From the NCBI GenBank assembly GCA_030345135.1, contig CP128386.1, positions 4,408,667 through 4,472,666 of the forward strand: 64,000 nucleotides of DNA, in the 5' to 3' direction. Position 1 is the first letter of the stretch. The number at the start of each line of letters is the position of its first letter. The notes below the pieces were generated by a model, which was not told the DNA's origin, did no database searches, and saw only the letters and a program-made list of their open reading frames with translations. A program made the position numbers and the translations under genes. Source of the DNA: Chitinophagaceae bacterium DXS. Its GTDB lineage: Bacteria > Bacteroidota > Bacteroidia > Chitinophagales > Chitinophagaceae. Below, in pieces: positions 1-9,115 of the stretch.

Positions 1-25
1 ATTAAACTATTTAAAACATCCTTCT

Positions 26-949
26 ATGCCACTAAAAAATTTGCTGCAGAAAATTGATCTAACCAACCCCGGGCAATTGCAGACACTTGTTGAGAACAGA
101 CGGGTGTTTAATCTGGATAATTGCGAGCTGAATGTGTTTGAAAGCTATGAACAGGCTTTTGGAATACCGCTTACGTTTGGTGATTTTATTATTACCAGTA
201 TGGTGCGCGGAAAAAAAATTATGCATCTCGACAATAAGCCGGCGTTTGATTATCTGCCGGGGGAAACGGTTGTAGTTCCTGCAAATGAAACAATGATGAT
301 AGATTTTCCGGAAGCTACAGAAGCCAACCCCACGCAGTGCATTGCGCTTGCTATAGATGCTTCTTATATCAACGAAACGGTGAATTACCTGAATCAATAT
401 CACAACGTAAATAAACAGAATAATAACTGGAACCTTAGGTTCAACCAGTATCATTTTACAAACGATACTGAGATGAGTGACCTGATCAATAAAATAATAC
501 GCATTTGCACAAGCTCCAACACAACCAAAAATATTCTCGCCGACCTTAATTTGAAAGAGTTGCTGATAAGATTACTCCAAAGCCAGCAACTGGAGCAGGT
601 TTACACAGAAAGTAAAACAAACAGTAATCATAGCCGCGAACATTTTGTGTTGAATTACATTCAGGAACATTTATGCGAAAAGATACACGTGGCTACATTA
701 AGCCGTAAGGCATACCTGAGCAGGACCATCTTCTTTAAATGGTTTAAAGAACAATTTGGAACCACACCATCAGAGTACATAAACAGGGAAAGAATAAAAC
801 TGGCGAAACAATTACTCACCAACCCGGAGCACAACGTACATACGGTTAGTACCATGACCGGATTTATTGATGCCAATTATTTTATCAGGGTCTTCAGAAA
901 GCTGGAGGGGGTAACGCCGAAGACGTATAAAGACTGTCTTGAGAACTAA
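26..949 (+). CDS. AraC family transcriptional regulator
   Basis: A 307-residue DNA-binding regulator. The first 150 residues or so form a cupin-like ligand-sensing domain of the AraC N-terminal type. Residues from about 205 to the end form the two helix-turn-helix motifs of AraC/XylS proteins, with a recognisable core (LSRTIFFKWFKEQFG, then GFIDANYFIRVFRKLEGVTP). Length and domain order are normal for the family. The ATG lies 25 bases into the window, so the promoter is mostly outside it. The next gene is convergent and separated by a shared terminator hairpin, so the regulator is probably monocistronic. Its target and ligand cannot be read from the sequence. The family assignment is firm. 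Confidence 0.9.
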   Translation: MPLKNLLQKIDLTNPGQLQTLVENRRVFNLDNCELNVFESYEQAFGIPLTFGDFIITSMVRGKKIMHLDNKPAFDYLPGETVVVPANETMMIDFPEATEANPTQCIALAIDASYINETVNYLNQYHNVNKQNNNWNLRFNQYHFTNDTEMSDLINKIIRICTSSNTTKNILADLNLKELLIRLLQSQQLEQVYTESKTNSNHSREHFVLNYIQEHLCEKIHVATLSRKAYLSRTIFFKWFKEQFGTTPSEYINRERIKLAKQLLTNPEHNVHTVSTMTGFIDANYFIRVFRKLEGVTPKTYKDCLEN

Positions 950-954
950 ATAAA

Positions 955-988
955 AAAGGCGCAGAATTTAACTCCTGCGCCTTTCGTT
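955..988. terminator. Bidirectional terminator between convergent genes
   Basis: The arms AAAGGCGCAG and CTGCGCCTTT form a 10-bp stem around a short A+T-rich loop. The hairpin is flanked by A-rich sequence on the left and T-rich sequence on the right, so it can end both the AraC gene from the left and the convergent isomerase gene from the right. Confidence 0.85.
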
Positions 989-989
989 T

Positions 990-1955
990 TTATAAAGATT
1001 GTTTAATGTACTGAATACTTTTTTGGACGCTTTCAAATTTGTCAGCCATGTAAATGCCATCCTGTTCAACGAAGAAATGTTTCAGGCCGGCAACATCTGC
1101 TTTTGCAAAAATGCTTTTGAAATCGATGCTTCCGGTGCCTACTTCAGCAAACTTCACATCTTTCAGAACATCCATAATGGGCTTGTGATCCAGATCGCCA
1201 CCGGTAACTTTATTCGTTTTGGACTTATCCATATCTTTTACATGCCACATGGGAAAACGGCCGGGATATTTGGTGAAATAATCAACCGGGTTAAGTCCTG
1301 CTTTTTCAATCCAAAAAAGGTCCAGCTCAAAACACACCAATGACTTATCGGTGTTTTCCAGCATGATATCTAAACCTTTCTTCCCGTTATCAAATGTCCG
1401 GAATTCCCAGAAGTGGTTATGATAACCAAGCTGCAGGTTGTGTTTCTTACAGAGCTCGCCTCCCTTGTTCATTTGATCAGCCATAAACTTGTAATCATCA
1501 GCAGTAAGTTTATCTATTAATTGAAACGGAGGAACAGGAATAATAAGATATTGTTGCCCCAACTGGCTGGCAATTTCTACCTGTGCATGTAATGCATCTT
1601 CGTTGCCATTGCCGCGGGTTAGGAAATCATTCAATGCGTAGTGGCCACTGTATGTAACCAGGTTGTTTTCTTTTAGAACAGACGCCAGTTCTTTGGTATC
1701 AAGCCCCCAGAATTTTCCCTGTTTATCTGCGCCAAATGTTTCTACATTGGTGAAGCCAAGCTTAGCCACTTTAGCAATGGTGCCTTTTGCATCTTTGGCA
1801 AGTTCCTCGCGCAGTGTGTACAACTGCAAACCAACATCTTTTGTAGACACTTTGTAGTTGCCGCGGCTGAATATATTGGCGGGCTTCATTAGCATGCCTG
1901 CTGCTACCAATGCTCCTTGTTGAAGAAATGTACGTCTGGTACTCATATTGTGCAT
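990..1955 (-). CDS. Sugar phosphate isomerase/epimerase-like TIM-barrel protein, Tat-exported
   Basis: A 321-residue protein of the xylose-isomerase-like TIM barrel family (AP endonuclease 2 type fold). The N-terminus carries a twin-arginine signal (STRRTFLQQGALVAAGM), so it is probably folded in the cytoplasm and exported. Visible metal or substrate motifs include YHNHFWEF near residue 190, FELDLFW, and a GTGSIDFKSIF segment near the C-terminus, typical of secreted sugar epimerase-like proteins of Bacteroidota. A second ATG three codons downstream (position 1946) places the twin arginines right after the start and is an alternative start. The exact substrate is unknown. The gene is alone and ends at the shared terminator. 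Confidence 0.85.
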   Translation of the reverse strand: MHNMSTRRTFLQQGALVAAGMLMKPANIFSRGNYKVSTKDVGLQLYTLREELAKDAKGTIAKVAKLGFTNVETFGADKQGKFWGLDTKELASVLKENNLVTYSGHYALNDFLTRGNGNEDALHAQVEIASQLGQQYLIIPVPPFQLIDKLTADDYKFMADQMNKGGELCKKHNLQLGYHNHFWEFRTFDNGKKGLDIMLENTDKSLVCFELDLFWIEKAGLNPVDYFTKYPGRFPMWHVKDMDKSKTNKVTGGDLDHKPIMDVLKDVKFAEVGTGSIDFKSIFAKADVAGLKHFFVEQDGIYMADKFESVQKSIQYIKQSL

Positions 1956-2145
1956 GTGATTTATAGGTAAGCAAAATAAATTGCGATGGTGTTGAATTGT
2001 GTTTTGTATTTACACGGAAGTTACGTGCGCAGATATAGTATTGGCTGGCAATCATATTAGATAGCGTGACAGTTTTGTTGGTATCAAATCTAGGGAAATT
2101 TTTGTGTCTTTATTTAAATAAAGTTTCACAACGTCGCAGCTCTTC

Positions 2146-2544
2146 TCACAGCACTTTTTCCTGGTGCAGGTAATTGCTTACTTCAATAAGGTTCAGGTCG
2201 GGGTCCCGGAAGTAGATGGATCTGATAGTGCCTATTGCACCGGTTCGCTCCACAATGCCTTCTGCTATCTCTATTTGCTTTTCGCGCAGCTCATTCAGAA
2301 TCGTTTCCAACGGCGTATCAGCAACGAAACAAAGATCAGCCGAGCCCGGCGTGGGTTTGTTTGCCTTTGGCTCAAACTCTTTCCCTGCCTGGTGAAGGTT
2401 TATTTTTTGATTGCCGAATTGGAGTGCTTTCCTTCCATTACCAAAAGTCACAATATCCATCCCCATAACAGAGCTGTAGAAATAACAGGTGGCTTCAATA
2501 TCGGCAACTGTTAATACGAAGTGATCTAATCTGTTGATAGTCAT
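2146..2544 (-). CDS. VOC family (glyoxalase/dioxygenase fold) protein
   Basis: A 132-residue single-module vicinal oxygen chelate protein. The ligand pattern is visible: His8 in LDHFVLTV, His52 in INLHQAG, and the C-terminal Glu in DLNLIEVSNYL. With all three metal positions kept it is probably an active metalloenzyme, but substrates in this superfamily range from methylglyoxal to fosfomycin and dioxygenase substrates, so no function is assigned. It is one of three unrelated-looking VOC genes in the first 18 kb. It stands alone between a convergent-side gap and the GAPDH gene, which is transcribed away from it. Confidence 0.88.
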   Translation of the reverse strand: MTINRLDHFVLTVADIEATCYFYSSVMGMDIVTFGNGRKALQFGNQKINLHQAGKEFEPKANKPTPGSADLCFVADTPLETILNELREKQIEIAEGIVERTGAIGTIRSIYFRDPDLNLIEVSNYLHQEKVL

Positions 2545-2696
2545 AATGCTTGTTATTTAGAAGTGATAGTCAGGAGACGTGGACGCGGCAGGATTTTAAA
2601 AACTACCTCTAAGATAAAGAATGTTAAAAAAACCAAGCAAGCGTTTGTGTGCATTCAACAAGTGATGACCGGGCCGCACAAGAATGGAAAATTGAA

Positions 2697-2704
2697 TAGT
2701 TTTG
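2697..2704 (+). promoter_or_regulatory. Possible -7 box (TAGTTTTG) upstream of the GAPDH-like gene
   Basis: The octamer fits the Bacteroidota -7 consensus TAnnTTTG and lies 57 bases before the ATG at 2761, a plausible leader length. I see no clear -33 TTG at the usual spacing, so this is a weak call. Confidence 0.35.
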
Positions 2705-2760
2705 CGGGCTTAAAAAGGAAAACACCTGGTAGGTAAGACTTTCCGATTCAATAGGAAAAT

Positions 2761-3753
2761 ATGAGAATTGCAATTAATGGTATGGGACGTATTGGTCGTC
2801 TTTTGTTTCGCAGGTTAATGGATCAATCTGAACATCAGCTGATAGCCGTAAATGATATTATGGAAACCGATAACCTGGCGTATCTGCTGAAGTATGATTC
2901 GCTTTATGGAACATTACAGGAGAGCGTTGTAGCAGAAGGAAACAATCTCATCTGCGGCTCGAAGAAAGTAGTGGCGCTGAAAGAGGCAAATGCAGAAAAT
3001 TTGCCGTGGAAAGCATTGGACATTGATATTGTGCTGGAATGTTCCGGCAGATACACGAGTAAAGAAGGGGCTGAGGTCCATCTGAAAGCCGGCGCAAAAA
3101 AAGTATTGTTATCAACAACCGGTTCCTCTGAAATTCCATTGATGATCTATGGTTATAATCATCATCAGTTAACAAAAGATACGCCGATTGTTGCGCCCGG
3201 TGGTTGCATGACCAATTGTACTACGCATGTGTTGTATATTCTTAACGCAATAGGGATTGAGTCTGCACAAATTAATATTCTTCACTCCTATACATCAAGA
3301 CAACAACTCGTAGATACCTGGCACAAGCAGTTCCGTCGCGGACGTGCGGCTGCGGAATCTATTATACCGGTTGAAATTGACCTGCATGTTTCTTTAGAAA
3401 GATTAATGCCGGTTTTGAAAGATAAAGTAATGGCAACGTCCACGCGTGTGCCCGTTACGAATGGCGCAATGGCTGATTTCTCTATTCAGTTAAAAGAAGC
3501 AGTAAGCGCAGCAGATATAAATGCACGCTTCAAAAAAGCTGCGGTGAATGAATACAAAGGTATTCTTGATTATACTGAGGACCCGTTGGTTTCTGCAGAT
3601 ATCAAAGGCAATAGAAATTCATGTTTGATTGATGGAACACTTACATCTGTTGTCGGAAAGCAGGTGAAGATAATTGCCTGGTTCGATAACGAATATGGCT
3701 TTACAAGCAGGATGCTTGACTGGCTGGACTACTGGAAGAAAGTAATGAACTAA
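2761..3753 (+). CDS. Glyceraldehyde-3-phosphate dehydrogenase family protein, Epd-like
   Basis: A 330-residue NAD-dependent aldehyde dehydrogenase of the phosphorylating GAPDH family. The N-terminal Rossmann motif is INGMGRIGRLLFRR. The catalytic cysteine is Cys149 in GGCMTNCTTH, and the partner histidine is His175 in ILHSYTSRQQ. The C-terminus has WFDNEYGFTSRM. The region after the catalytic histidine (QQLVDTWHKQFRRGRAAAES, then IIPVEIDL) resembles erythrose-4-phosphate dehydrogenase (Epd) more than the glycolytic consensus, which has DGPS..DWRGGRAAA and a TGAAKA loop. It may therefore be a second, non-glycolytic GAPDH paralogue, for example in pyridoxal phosphate synthesis. That is inference from motif comparison by eye. 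A strong terminator follows. Confidence 0.87.
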   Translation: MRIAINGMGRIGRLLFRRLMDQSEHQLIAVNDIMETDNLAYLLKYDSLYGTLQESVVAEGNNLICGSKKVVALKEANAENLPWKALDIDIVLECSGRYTSKEGAEVHLKAGAKKVLLSTTGSSEIPLMIYGYNHHQLTKDTPIVAPGGCMTNCTTHVLYILNAIGIESAQINILHSYTSRQQLVDTWHKQFRRGRAAAESIIPVEIDLHVSLERLMPVLKDKVMATSTRVPVTNGAMADFSIQLKEAVSAADINARFKKAAVNEYKGILDYTEDPLVSADIKGNRNSCLIDGTLTSVVGKQVKIIAWFDNEYGFTSRMLDWLDYWKKVMN

Positions 3754-3756
3754 ATA

Positions 3757-3797
3757 AAAAGAAGCGGCTGAATAATCACTCAGCCGCTTCTTTTTTA
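3757..3797 (+). terminator. Rho-independent terminator after the GAPDH-like gene
   Basis: The arms AAGAAGCGGCTGA and TCAGCCGCTTCTT pair perfectly around an 8-base loop and are followed by a T run. It starts four bases after the stop codon. Confidence 0.92.
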
Positions 3798-3882
3798 TTA
3801 AAAGCGTTTTGATACAATATAAATAAATCCCTCCCGGTTGTTTTTAATAACCGGTTAACGCCAGAGATAAACAGTTTACCTG

Positions 3883-4296
3883 TTAATCAAACTTGCGGTT
3901 GATAGGAACACGCGTGCGTTTCCTTCTTCCGTCGTCTTCATCTCTTTCCTGTGGCCGCCCATAGCTGCTCTGCTGAGATTGACCAAAACTCCGTCTGTCA
4001 TTTCTTTGACCATAATTACCACCGCCTCTTTGTGGTCTTTGTTGTTGCTGGCGGTTGTTATCAGGTTCAATCTTAAATTTAAGAGGGTTTTCAGCTAAAA
4101 CTTTTCCTTGCAGTTCCTTAATAGCTTGTTCAGCTTCAGTTGTAGTTGGCATTTCTACAATACCTCTTCTCCTGCTTTTCAGGGTAAGCGGATCATAATA
4201 TACCTTAACATACGAAACGCGTCCGAATGGAAGAAATAGAGCCTCGAGTTCAAGGTCTGTGTAATGTTGCGGCAGTGCCGATACGGTGAATCTCAT
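3883..4296 (-). CDS. RRM-domain RNA-binding protein
   Basis: A 137-residue protein with one RNA recognition motif over about residues 1-80. The RNP2-like strand is RFTVSALPQ and the RNP1-like strand is SRRRGIVEMP. A low-complexity tail rich in Gln, Arg and Gly follows (QQQQRPQRGGGNYGQ) and ends with basic residues. This resembles the small RRM proteins common in Bacteroidota and Cyanobacteria, which bind single-stranded RNA and may act in post-transcriptional control. The usual aromatic in RNP1 is not obvious, so RNA affinity may differ. The gene is monocistronic, convergent with GAPDH across its terminator. Confidence 0.85.
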   Translation of the reverse strand: MRFTVSALPQHYTDLELEALFLPFGRVSYVKVYYDPLTLKSRRRGIVEMPTTTEAEQAIKELQGKVLAENPLKFKIEPDNNRQQQQRPQRGGGNYGQRNDRRSFGQSQQSSYGRPQERDEDDGRRKRTRVPINRKFD

Positions 4297-4804
4297 TTTA
4301 TTATACCTGTGTTATTGCAAAGATAACAAGTTAAAGTTCAAAAAGAACTATCGGAAGAAACGAATTTGGGAATTAAAAGCTCCTGAAAATCATATAATTA
4401 ACTTTATCATATAATGTATCTGTTACACAATGAAAGTGGAAGCACAATGCTAACAACTCTACGTTCATATGATGGAAAACATGACAAATTCCCCCTGCCT
4501 TGATATATGTTAACACATGTTTCAACGTCGCTTCTAATCTGCCCTTACCACCGTTTAGTTATTGTTAACTTTTCAGGTTAATACTTGTATAGTCGTTATC
4601 ATTTCTTTTAAAATAACATTATCTGAATCACCGGATTTTTATTACAAAAACTTAATCTATCTTAGGAATGCAATATTGATTATACTTTCATTTTCACATC
4701 TGCCCATTCGCCCATTCGCCCATTTGCAAATTTGCACATTCACTCATTTACTTACCTTCGCCCTCTAACCATGCTCAAGCCCGTTATAACAGAAATTTTC
4801 CACA
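4297..4804. other. Intergenic region with no gene
   Basis: This 508-base A+T-rich gap separates the divergent RRM and ABC exporter genes. The only structure I see is the 8-bp tandem array at 4703-4750 next to the exporter start. The short open frame on the + strand (4562-4768) reads through that repeat and has no recognisable protein features. Confidence 0.7.
4703..4750. repeat. Degenerate 8-bp tandem repeat upstream of the ABC exporter
   Basis: Six adjacent octamers can be read: CCCATTCG twice, then CCCATTTG, CAAATTTG, CACATTCA and CTCATTTA. The array ends 54 bases before the exporter start and so lies in the probable promoter or leader region. Confidence 0.85.
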
Positions 4805-6550
4805 ATGTCTAAAAGAAAAAATCAACCGGGAGGCAAACCAAAACAGCCAGGCCTTTCTGTGCTGCTCAAGCCTTACCGGAGCCGAATTGTTCTGCTTATT
4901 GCATTTGCCCTGGCAGGAAATGTTTTTAATTTATGGATCCCAAAAATTATCGGACAAGGTATAGACAGCTATACACAAGGTCATTATGTGCAAAGCTCCA
5001 TATTGATCCGCTTTGCCGCTTCTGCCCTGCTTATATTTCTTTTTAGTTATCTGCAAAGTGTAGCACAGACTTATTCTTCTGAAAGAGTTGCAAAAGATTT
5101 ACGTGAAAAACTGTCTGATAAAATTTCGCAGCAAAGCTATACATGGGTGCAGCAATCAAATCCATCCAAACTGCTTACAAATCTTACGGCAGATGTTGAT
5201 TCTATTAAGATGTATGTATCCACCGCCATTGCATCTATTGCTTCATCCGTGTTTATGATCATTGGTGCATCTATCTTGTTGCTTACAATTAACTGGAGGC
5301 TGGCCTTGATTGTGCTTACAATTATCCCGATCATTTCATTTACATTTTTCACCGTATTAAAAAGAGTGCGTTCACTGTTTATTAAAGGAAGAGGAATAAT
5401 AGATACGCTTAATAAAACTATTAGTGAAAGTATTCTCGGGGCTGCATTGATAAGAGTGCTGAACAGCCAGCAACTGGAATTTAGCAAATTTGTTGAATCA
5501 AACACAGGCGCAAAAGAAAACGGTTTCAAAATTCTGAATTTGTTTGCCATTATGATCCCTGTAGTAGTATTCACAGCAAACATGGCCGGCGTTGCAATAC
5601 TGGGTGTTGGTGGCCATTTTGTAATCGCCGGCACGATGACGCTTGGTGATTTTGCAGCATTCAATAACTACCTGATGATGCTCGTTTTTCCCATATTTGT
5701 GTTGGGCTTTATGAGTAATATTATTGCACAGGCAGGAGCATCTTACACACGTATCTCTTCTGTATTACAGGCCCAGGATATAGTTGATAAAGGAACCATC
5801 CAGGCAGATGTGAGAGGTGATATTGTGATGGACGGTGTTAATCTTTCACTGGCAAACAAGCCTGTTTTAAAAGATGTATCCTTCAGCATAAAATCAGGAA
5901 CGCATACTGCTATTACAGGACCGACGGCCTCAGGGAAAACACAATTGCTTAACCTGATGATCGGGTTGCTGAATCCTGATGACGGAAAAATATACCTGGA
6001 TAACAAACCGCTCGAAGATTACCGAAAGGATGCTTTGCATCAGCAAATGGGCATTGTTTTCCAGGACAGCATTGTGTTTAACATGAGTATGCGTGAGAAC
6101 ATTGCCTTTAACCAGCAGGTAACTCCCGAGGCTATGCAAAAAGCAATTGCAACAGCCGAACTGGAAGCTTTTGCATCAACACTGCCGCAAGGACTGGATA
6201 CCATAGTTTCAGAAAGAGGTACAAGCCTTTCCGGCGGACAAAAACAACGCATGATGTTGGCAAGAGCGTTGGCAATAGAACCCAAAGTATTATTGTTGGA
6301 TGACTTTACAGCAAGAGTGGATACACTTACAGAACAAAAAATACTGGCGAATATTAAAAGAAATTATCCGGGAATAACTGTTATCTCCGTAACACAAAAG
6401 ATCAGCTCGGCAGAAAATTCTGCGGAAGTGATCTTGTTAATGGAAGGAGAAGTGATCGCCTCAGGCACACACGGAGAATTATTACAGACCTGTCCCGAAT
6501 ACATTCAGATCTATCAATCACAAAGAAGCACCGGCAACTATGAACTATGA
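4805..6550 (+). CDS. ABC exporter half-transporter, subunit with the degenerate ATP site
   Basis: A 581-residue membrane half-transporter: six transmembrane helices in roughly residues 25-310, then a nucleotide-binding domain. Walker A is GPTASGKT at 372-379 and the signature is LSGGQ at 475-479. Walker B ends DD (Asp499-Asp500), so the catalytic glutamate is replaced by aspartate, and the switch position after VISVT is Gln531 instead of histidine. This is the pattern of the inactive-site subunit in heterodimeric exporters such as TM287/288 or BmrCD. The next gene starts 11 bases before this one ends and supplies the other half. The likely role is export of drugs or lipids, but the substrate is unknown. 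Confidence 0.92.
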   Translation: MSKRKNQPGGKPKQPGLSVLLKPYRSRIVLLIAFALAGNVFNLWIPKIIGQGIDSYTQGHYVQSSILIRFAASALLIFLFSYLQSVAQTYSSERVAKDLREKLSDKISQQSYTWVQQSNPSKLLTNLTADVDSIKMYVSTAIASIASSVFMIIGASILLLTINWRLALIVLTIIPIISFTFFTVLKRVRSLFIKGRGIIDTLNKTISESILGAALIRVLNSQQLEFSKFVESNTGAKENGFKILNLFAIMIPVVVFTANMAGVAILGVGGHFVIAGTMTLGDFAAFNNYLMMLVFPIFVLGFMSNIIAQAGASYTRISSVLQAQDIVDKGTIQADVRGDIVMDGVNLSLANKPVLKDVSFSIKSGTHTAITGPTASGKTQLLNLMIGLLNPDDGKIYLDNKPLEDYRKDALHQQMGIVFQDSIVFNMSMRENIAFNQQVTPEAMQKAIATAELEAFASTLPQGLDTIVSERGTSLSGGQKQRMMLARALAIEPKVLLLDDFTARVDTLTEQKILANIKRNYPGITVISVTQKISSAENSAEVILLMEGEVIASGTHGELLQTCPEYIQIYQSQRSTGNYEL

Positions 6551-8297
6551 TTTAAACAGCCTTACAGAGGCTCAGAAAAATAATACAGCAAAGGCATTGC
6601 GAAAACTGGTGCGCTGGCTTGGCGAGGAACGTCGCGTACTTATATATGCTTTTATTACAATGATGATCACATCCGGTATTAACCTTACCGGTCCGTTAGT
6701 GATAGGTTATACAATTGACCATTATGTAGCAACAGGCAATTCTTCAGCGGTGATCACCAATTGTTTTGTTTTATTAGGATTGTATGCATTGTCATTCAGC
6801 ACAAACTATCTGCAAACAAGATTGATGGGCGGCGTTGGTCAGCGTATATTGTTTAATTTACGTAACGGGCTTTTTACAAAACTTAACCAGCTGCCACTTG
6901 CATTTTTCAACCAGAACAGAACGGGCGATTTAATATCAAGAATTAATAACGATACGGATAAGGTAAACCAGTTTTTCTCACAATCATTGATGCAGTTTGT
7001 TACCAACATTTTTATGATGTTGGGCTCTGCCATTTTTCTTATCGCCATCAATCCGCGTCTTGGCGCAGCTGCATTGGTTCCAGCTGTATTGATACTGCTC
7101 TTTATCCGCGTTATTTCACCTCTTGTAAAAAAGAGAAATGCACGTAACCTAAAATCAGGTGGTGCAATGAGTGCAGAGATCCAGGAGAGCTTGCAGAATT
7201 TTAAAGCTATCATCGCGTTTAACAGAAGAGATTATTTCCGCCAGCGTTTTAACGAAGCAAGTACAGATAACTATAAGAGTGCAATTGGTGCCGGTTTGGT
7301 AAACAACATTTTTTTACCGGTGTTTACGTTCTGCTCTCACCTGGCGCAGTTGACGGTACTTATTTACGGGATCTTTCTTATTACACATGGAATGCTGACT
7401 GTAGGTATCCTCATCAGCTATTTTGCATATGTGAGCAATTTTTATTTTCCGATCAGGCAACTGGCAACTATCTGGACAAGCTTCCAGGTTGCAATGGCAG
7501 GATGGGACAGGATCGCCGTTATTCTTGATCTTGAACCTGCAAAAGCACGCCCAGCGCTTGATGCAAAAGCTAGCCCAAATACATTACTGTCTTTTCAACA
7601 TGTACATTTTGGATATCCTGGAGGAGAGAAAGAAGTATTGCACAATGTAAGTTTCGAGTTACAGCGTGGAAAAACTTATGCTTTTGTTGGTCCTACAGGT
7701 GGAGGTAAATCAACTACAGCCTCACTGATGGCAGGCTTGTATAACCCAACAGGCGGAACTGTTCTGCTGAAGGGTAAAGACATGCAAGTGTATGATGGAG
7801 AGCAACGAACAGAAAGCATCGGGTTCATCTTGCAGGAGCCATTTCTGTTTAGCGGAACAGTAAAGGACAATATTCTGTACGGCAATAAAAAGTACGCACA
7901 TCTTTCCAATGAAGGTCTTGAAAAAGTAATTAAAGAAGCGCGACTTGAAGGATTGCTGGAAAAGTTTGAAGGCGGCCTGGAAAGCAATGTGTCTGATGCA
8001 GATAGCGTAAGTCTTGGACAAAAGCAATTGATCGCATTTATGCGTGCAGTGCTCAGGCATCCTGAATTGTTGATATTGGATGAAGCAACAGCAAACATTG
8101 ATACACTAACTGAAAATCTGCTGGAAGACATATTGGAACATCTGCCGGATACAACGACAAGAGTAATAATTGCACACCGGTTAAATACAATTGAAAGCGC
8201 CGATGAAATCTTTTTTGTGAACGATGGCCGCATCAGCAGGGCAGGTAACTTCCAGGAAGCACTTGCCATGTTAATGCAGGAAGCGCGGGTGAGTTGA
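6540..8297 (+). CDS. ABC exporter half-transporter, subunit with the catalytic ATP site
   Basis: A 585-residue half-transporter with six membrane helices (about residues 35-320) and a C-terminal ATPase. Walker A is GPTGGGKS from 384, Walker B is LLILDEATANID with catalytic Glu515, and His546 (IIAHRLN) is present. The signature is altered to VSLGQ at 490-494. In the heterodimer, its intact Walker motifs face the good LSGGQ of the upstream subunit, while its poor signature faces the upstream degenerate Walker B. This gives one active and one regulatory site. The 11-base overlap with the upstream gene indicates translational coupling. An array of heptameric repeats and a terminator hairpin follow. 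Confidence 0.92.
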   Translation: MNYDLNSLTEAQKNNTAKALRKLVRWLGEERRVLIYAFITMMITSGINLTGPLVIGYTIDHYVATGNSSAVITNCFVLLGLYALSFSTNYLQTRLMGGVGQRILFNLRNGLFTKLNQLPLAFFNQNRTGDLISRINNDTDKVNQFFSQSLMQFVTNIFMMLGSAIFLIAINPRLGAAALVPAVLILLFIRVISPLVKKRNARNLKSGGAMSAEIQESLQNFKAIIAFNRRDYFRQRFNEASTDNYKSAIGAGLVNNIFLPVFTFCSHLAQLTVLIYGIFLITHGMLTVGILISYFAYVSNFYFPIRQLATIWTSFQVAMAGWDRIAVILDLEPAKARPALDAKASPNTLLSFQHVHFGYPGGEKEVLHNVSFELQRGKTYAFVGPTGGGKSTTASLMAGLYNPTGGTVLLKGKDMQVYDGEQRTESIGFILQEPFLFSGTVKDNILYGNKKYAHLSNEGLEKVIKEARLEGLLEKFEGGLESNVSDADSVSLGQKQLIAFMRAVLRHPELLILDEATANIDTLTENLLEDILEHLPDTTTRVIIAHRLNTIESADEIFFVNDGRISRAGNFQEALAMLMQEARVS

Positions 8298-8304
8298 GAA
8301 GCAA

Positions 8305-8575
8305 GCTTAAAGCCCAAAGCCTAAAGCTTAAAACTAAGTATGTACTCCCAATAAAACAATCTCGACTTTTTGATAAATGCGCGAATTTGATAACTATTAA
8401 CTTTTCTAAAATTAAACAGCAGTTCCAGGCTTTGAGCTTTAGGCTTTAAGCTTTGAACACCTATCACAGCTTAAATCATCATTTAAACTTAACAACCTTA
8501 GCTTTGATACACGTATAACGTACAACTTACAACAATCCTAAGTTCTAGGCTTTGAGCTTTAGGCTTTAAGCTTAG
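8305..8575. repeat. Three copies of a 7-bp-periodic repeat, one inverted
   Basis: Positions 8305-8332 are built from heptamers of the form GCYYAAA. Positions 8427-8455 and 8546-8575 carry the reverse orientation (aggcttt, gagcttt, aggcttt, aagcttt) and are identical to each other over 27 bases. The inverted first copy could pair with either of the others. Similar heptamers occur near 13.07, 14.91 and 15.85 kb. No gene is present in 8298-8757. Confidence 0.85.
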
Positions 8576-8606
8576 AAACCGGGAAATATCTCCACATTTT
8601 TCAATA

Positions 8607-8645
8607 AAATCCCTTTTTAAGGACAACTTAAAAGGGATTTTTTGC
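8607..8645 (+). terminator. Terminator-like hairpin downstream of the ABC exporter operon
   Basis: The arms AATCCCTTTTTAAG and CTTAAAAGGGATT pair with a single bulged base and are followed by a T run. It lies about 310 bases after the exporter stop codon, so the operon may have a long 3' untranslated region containing the heptamer repeats. Confidence 0.7.
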
Positions 8646-8757
8646 TTTTAGTCCTTTGGTTTGAGTTTTGATAAAATTTATAATGGACCTGGTGTTGTTT
8701 TGTAAGAACCGGCACCGGGACATCTGTCAAAATATTTTCTAACCAAAAACCAGGATT

Positions 8758-9033
8758 ATGGATTACTACAAACTGGCATTTACGCTTAACTCAAACAAGT
8801 TAAACGGTATTAAGCTGAAAATGCTGACCGACATACTGGTTGAGGCTAAAATAACCAATAGCCTGCTGTCGAAACTTGTTGCTGAAAAGAATGGGATTGA
8901 CGCATCCGGTGGCGGTTTTTCGGAACAGGATGTTTTGAGAAAAGAATACACAAGAGATATATTAACCGCATTATATGCAAACGATGAAGAACTGCCCGAC
9001 GAGATAAGGCAGCTGATGAAAGACGAAGAATAA
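8758..9033 (+). CDS. Small hypothetical protein, 91 residues
   Basis: No family recognised. The protein is soluble and mostly helical by appearance, acidic at the C-terminus (DEELPDEIRQLMKDEE), with a short glycine-rich turn (SGGGF) in the middle. It has no signal peptide, membrane segment or cysteine. It starts at an ATG after an A-rich stretch and is followed by its own terminator, which supports a real single-gene unit. Confidence 0.7.
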   Translation: MDYYKLAFTLNSNKLNGIKLKMLTDILVEAKITNSLLSKLVAEKNGIDASGGGFSEQDVLRKEYTRDILTALYANDEELPDEIRQLMKDEE

Positions 9034-9070
9034 ACACATAAACCATGTAACCATTCAAATGAATGGAATG

Positions 9071-9115
9071 AAAAAGGACAAGCGGTCGTTTAACCTGGTT
9101 GTCCTTTTGTTTTTT
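9071..9115 (+). terminator. Terminator after the 91-residue gene
   Basis: The arms AAAGGACAA and TTGTCCTTT enclose a loop of about 17 bases and are followed by a run rich in T. It sits about 40 bases after the stop codon. Confidence 0.75.
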
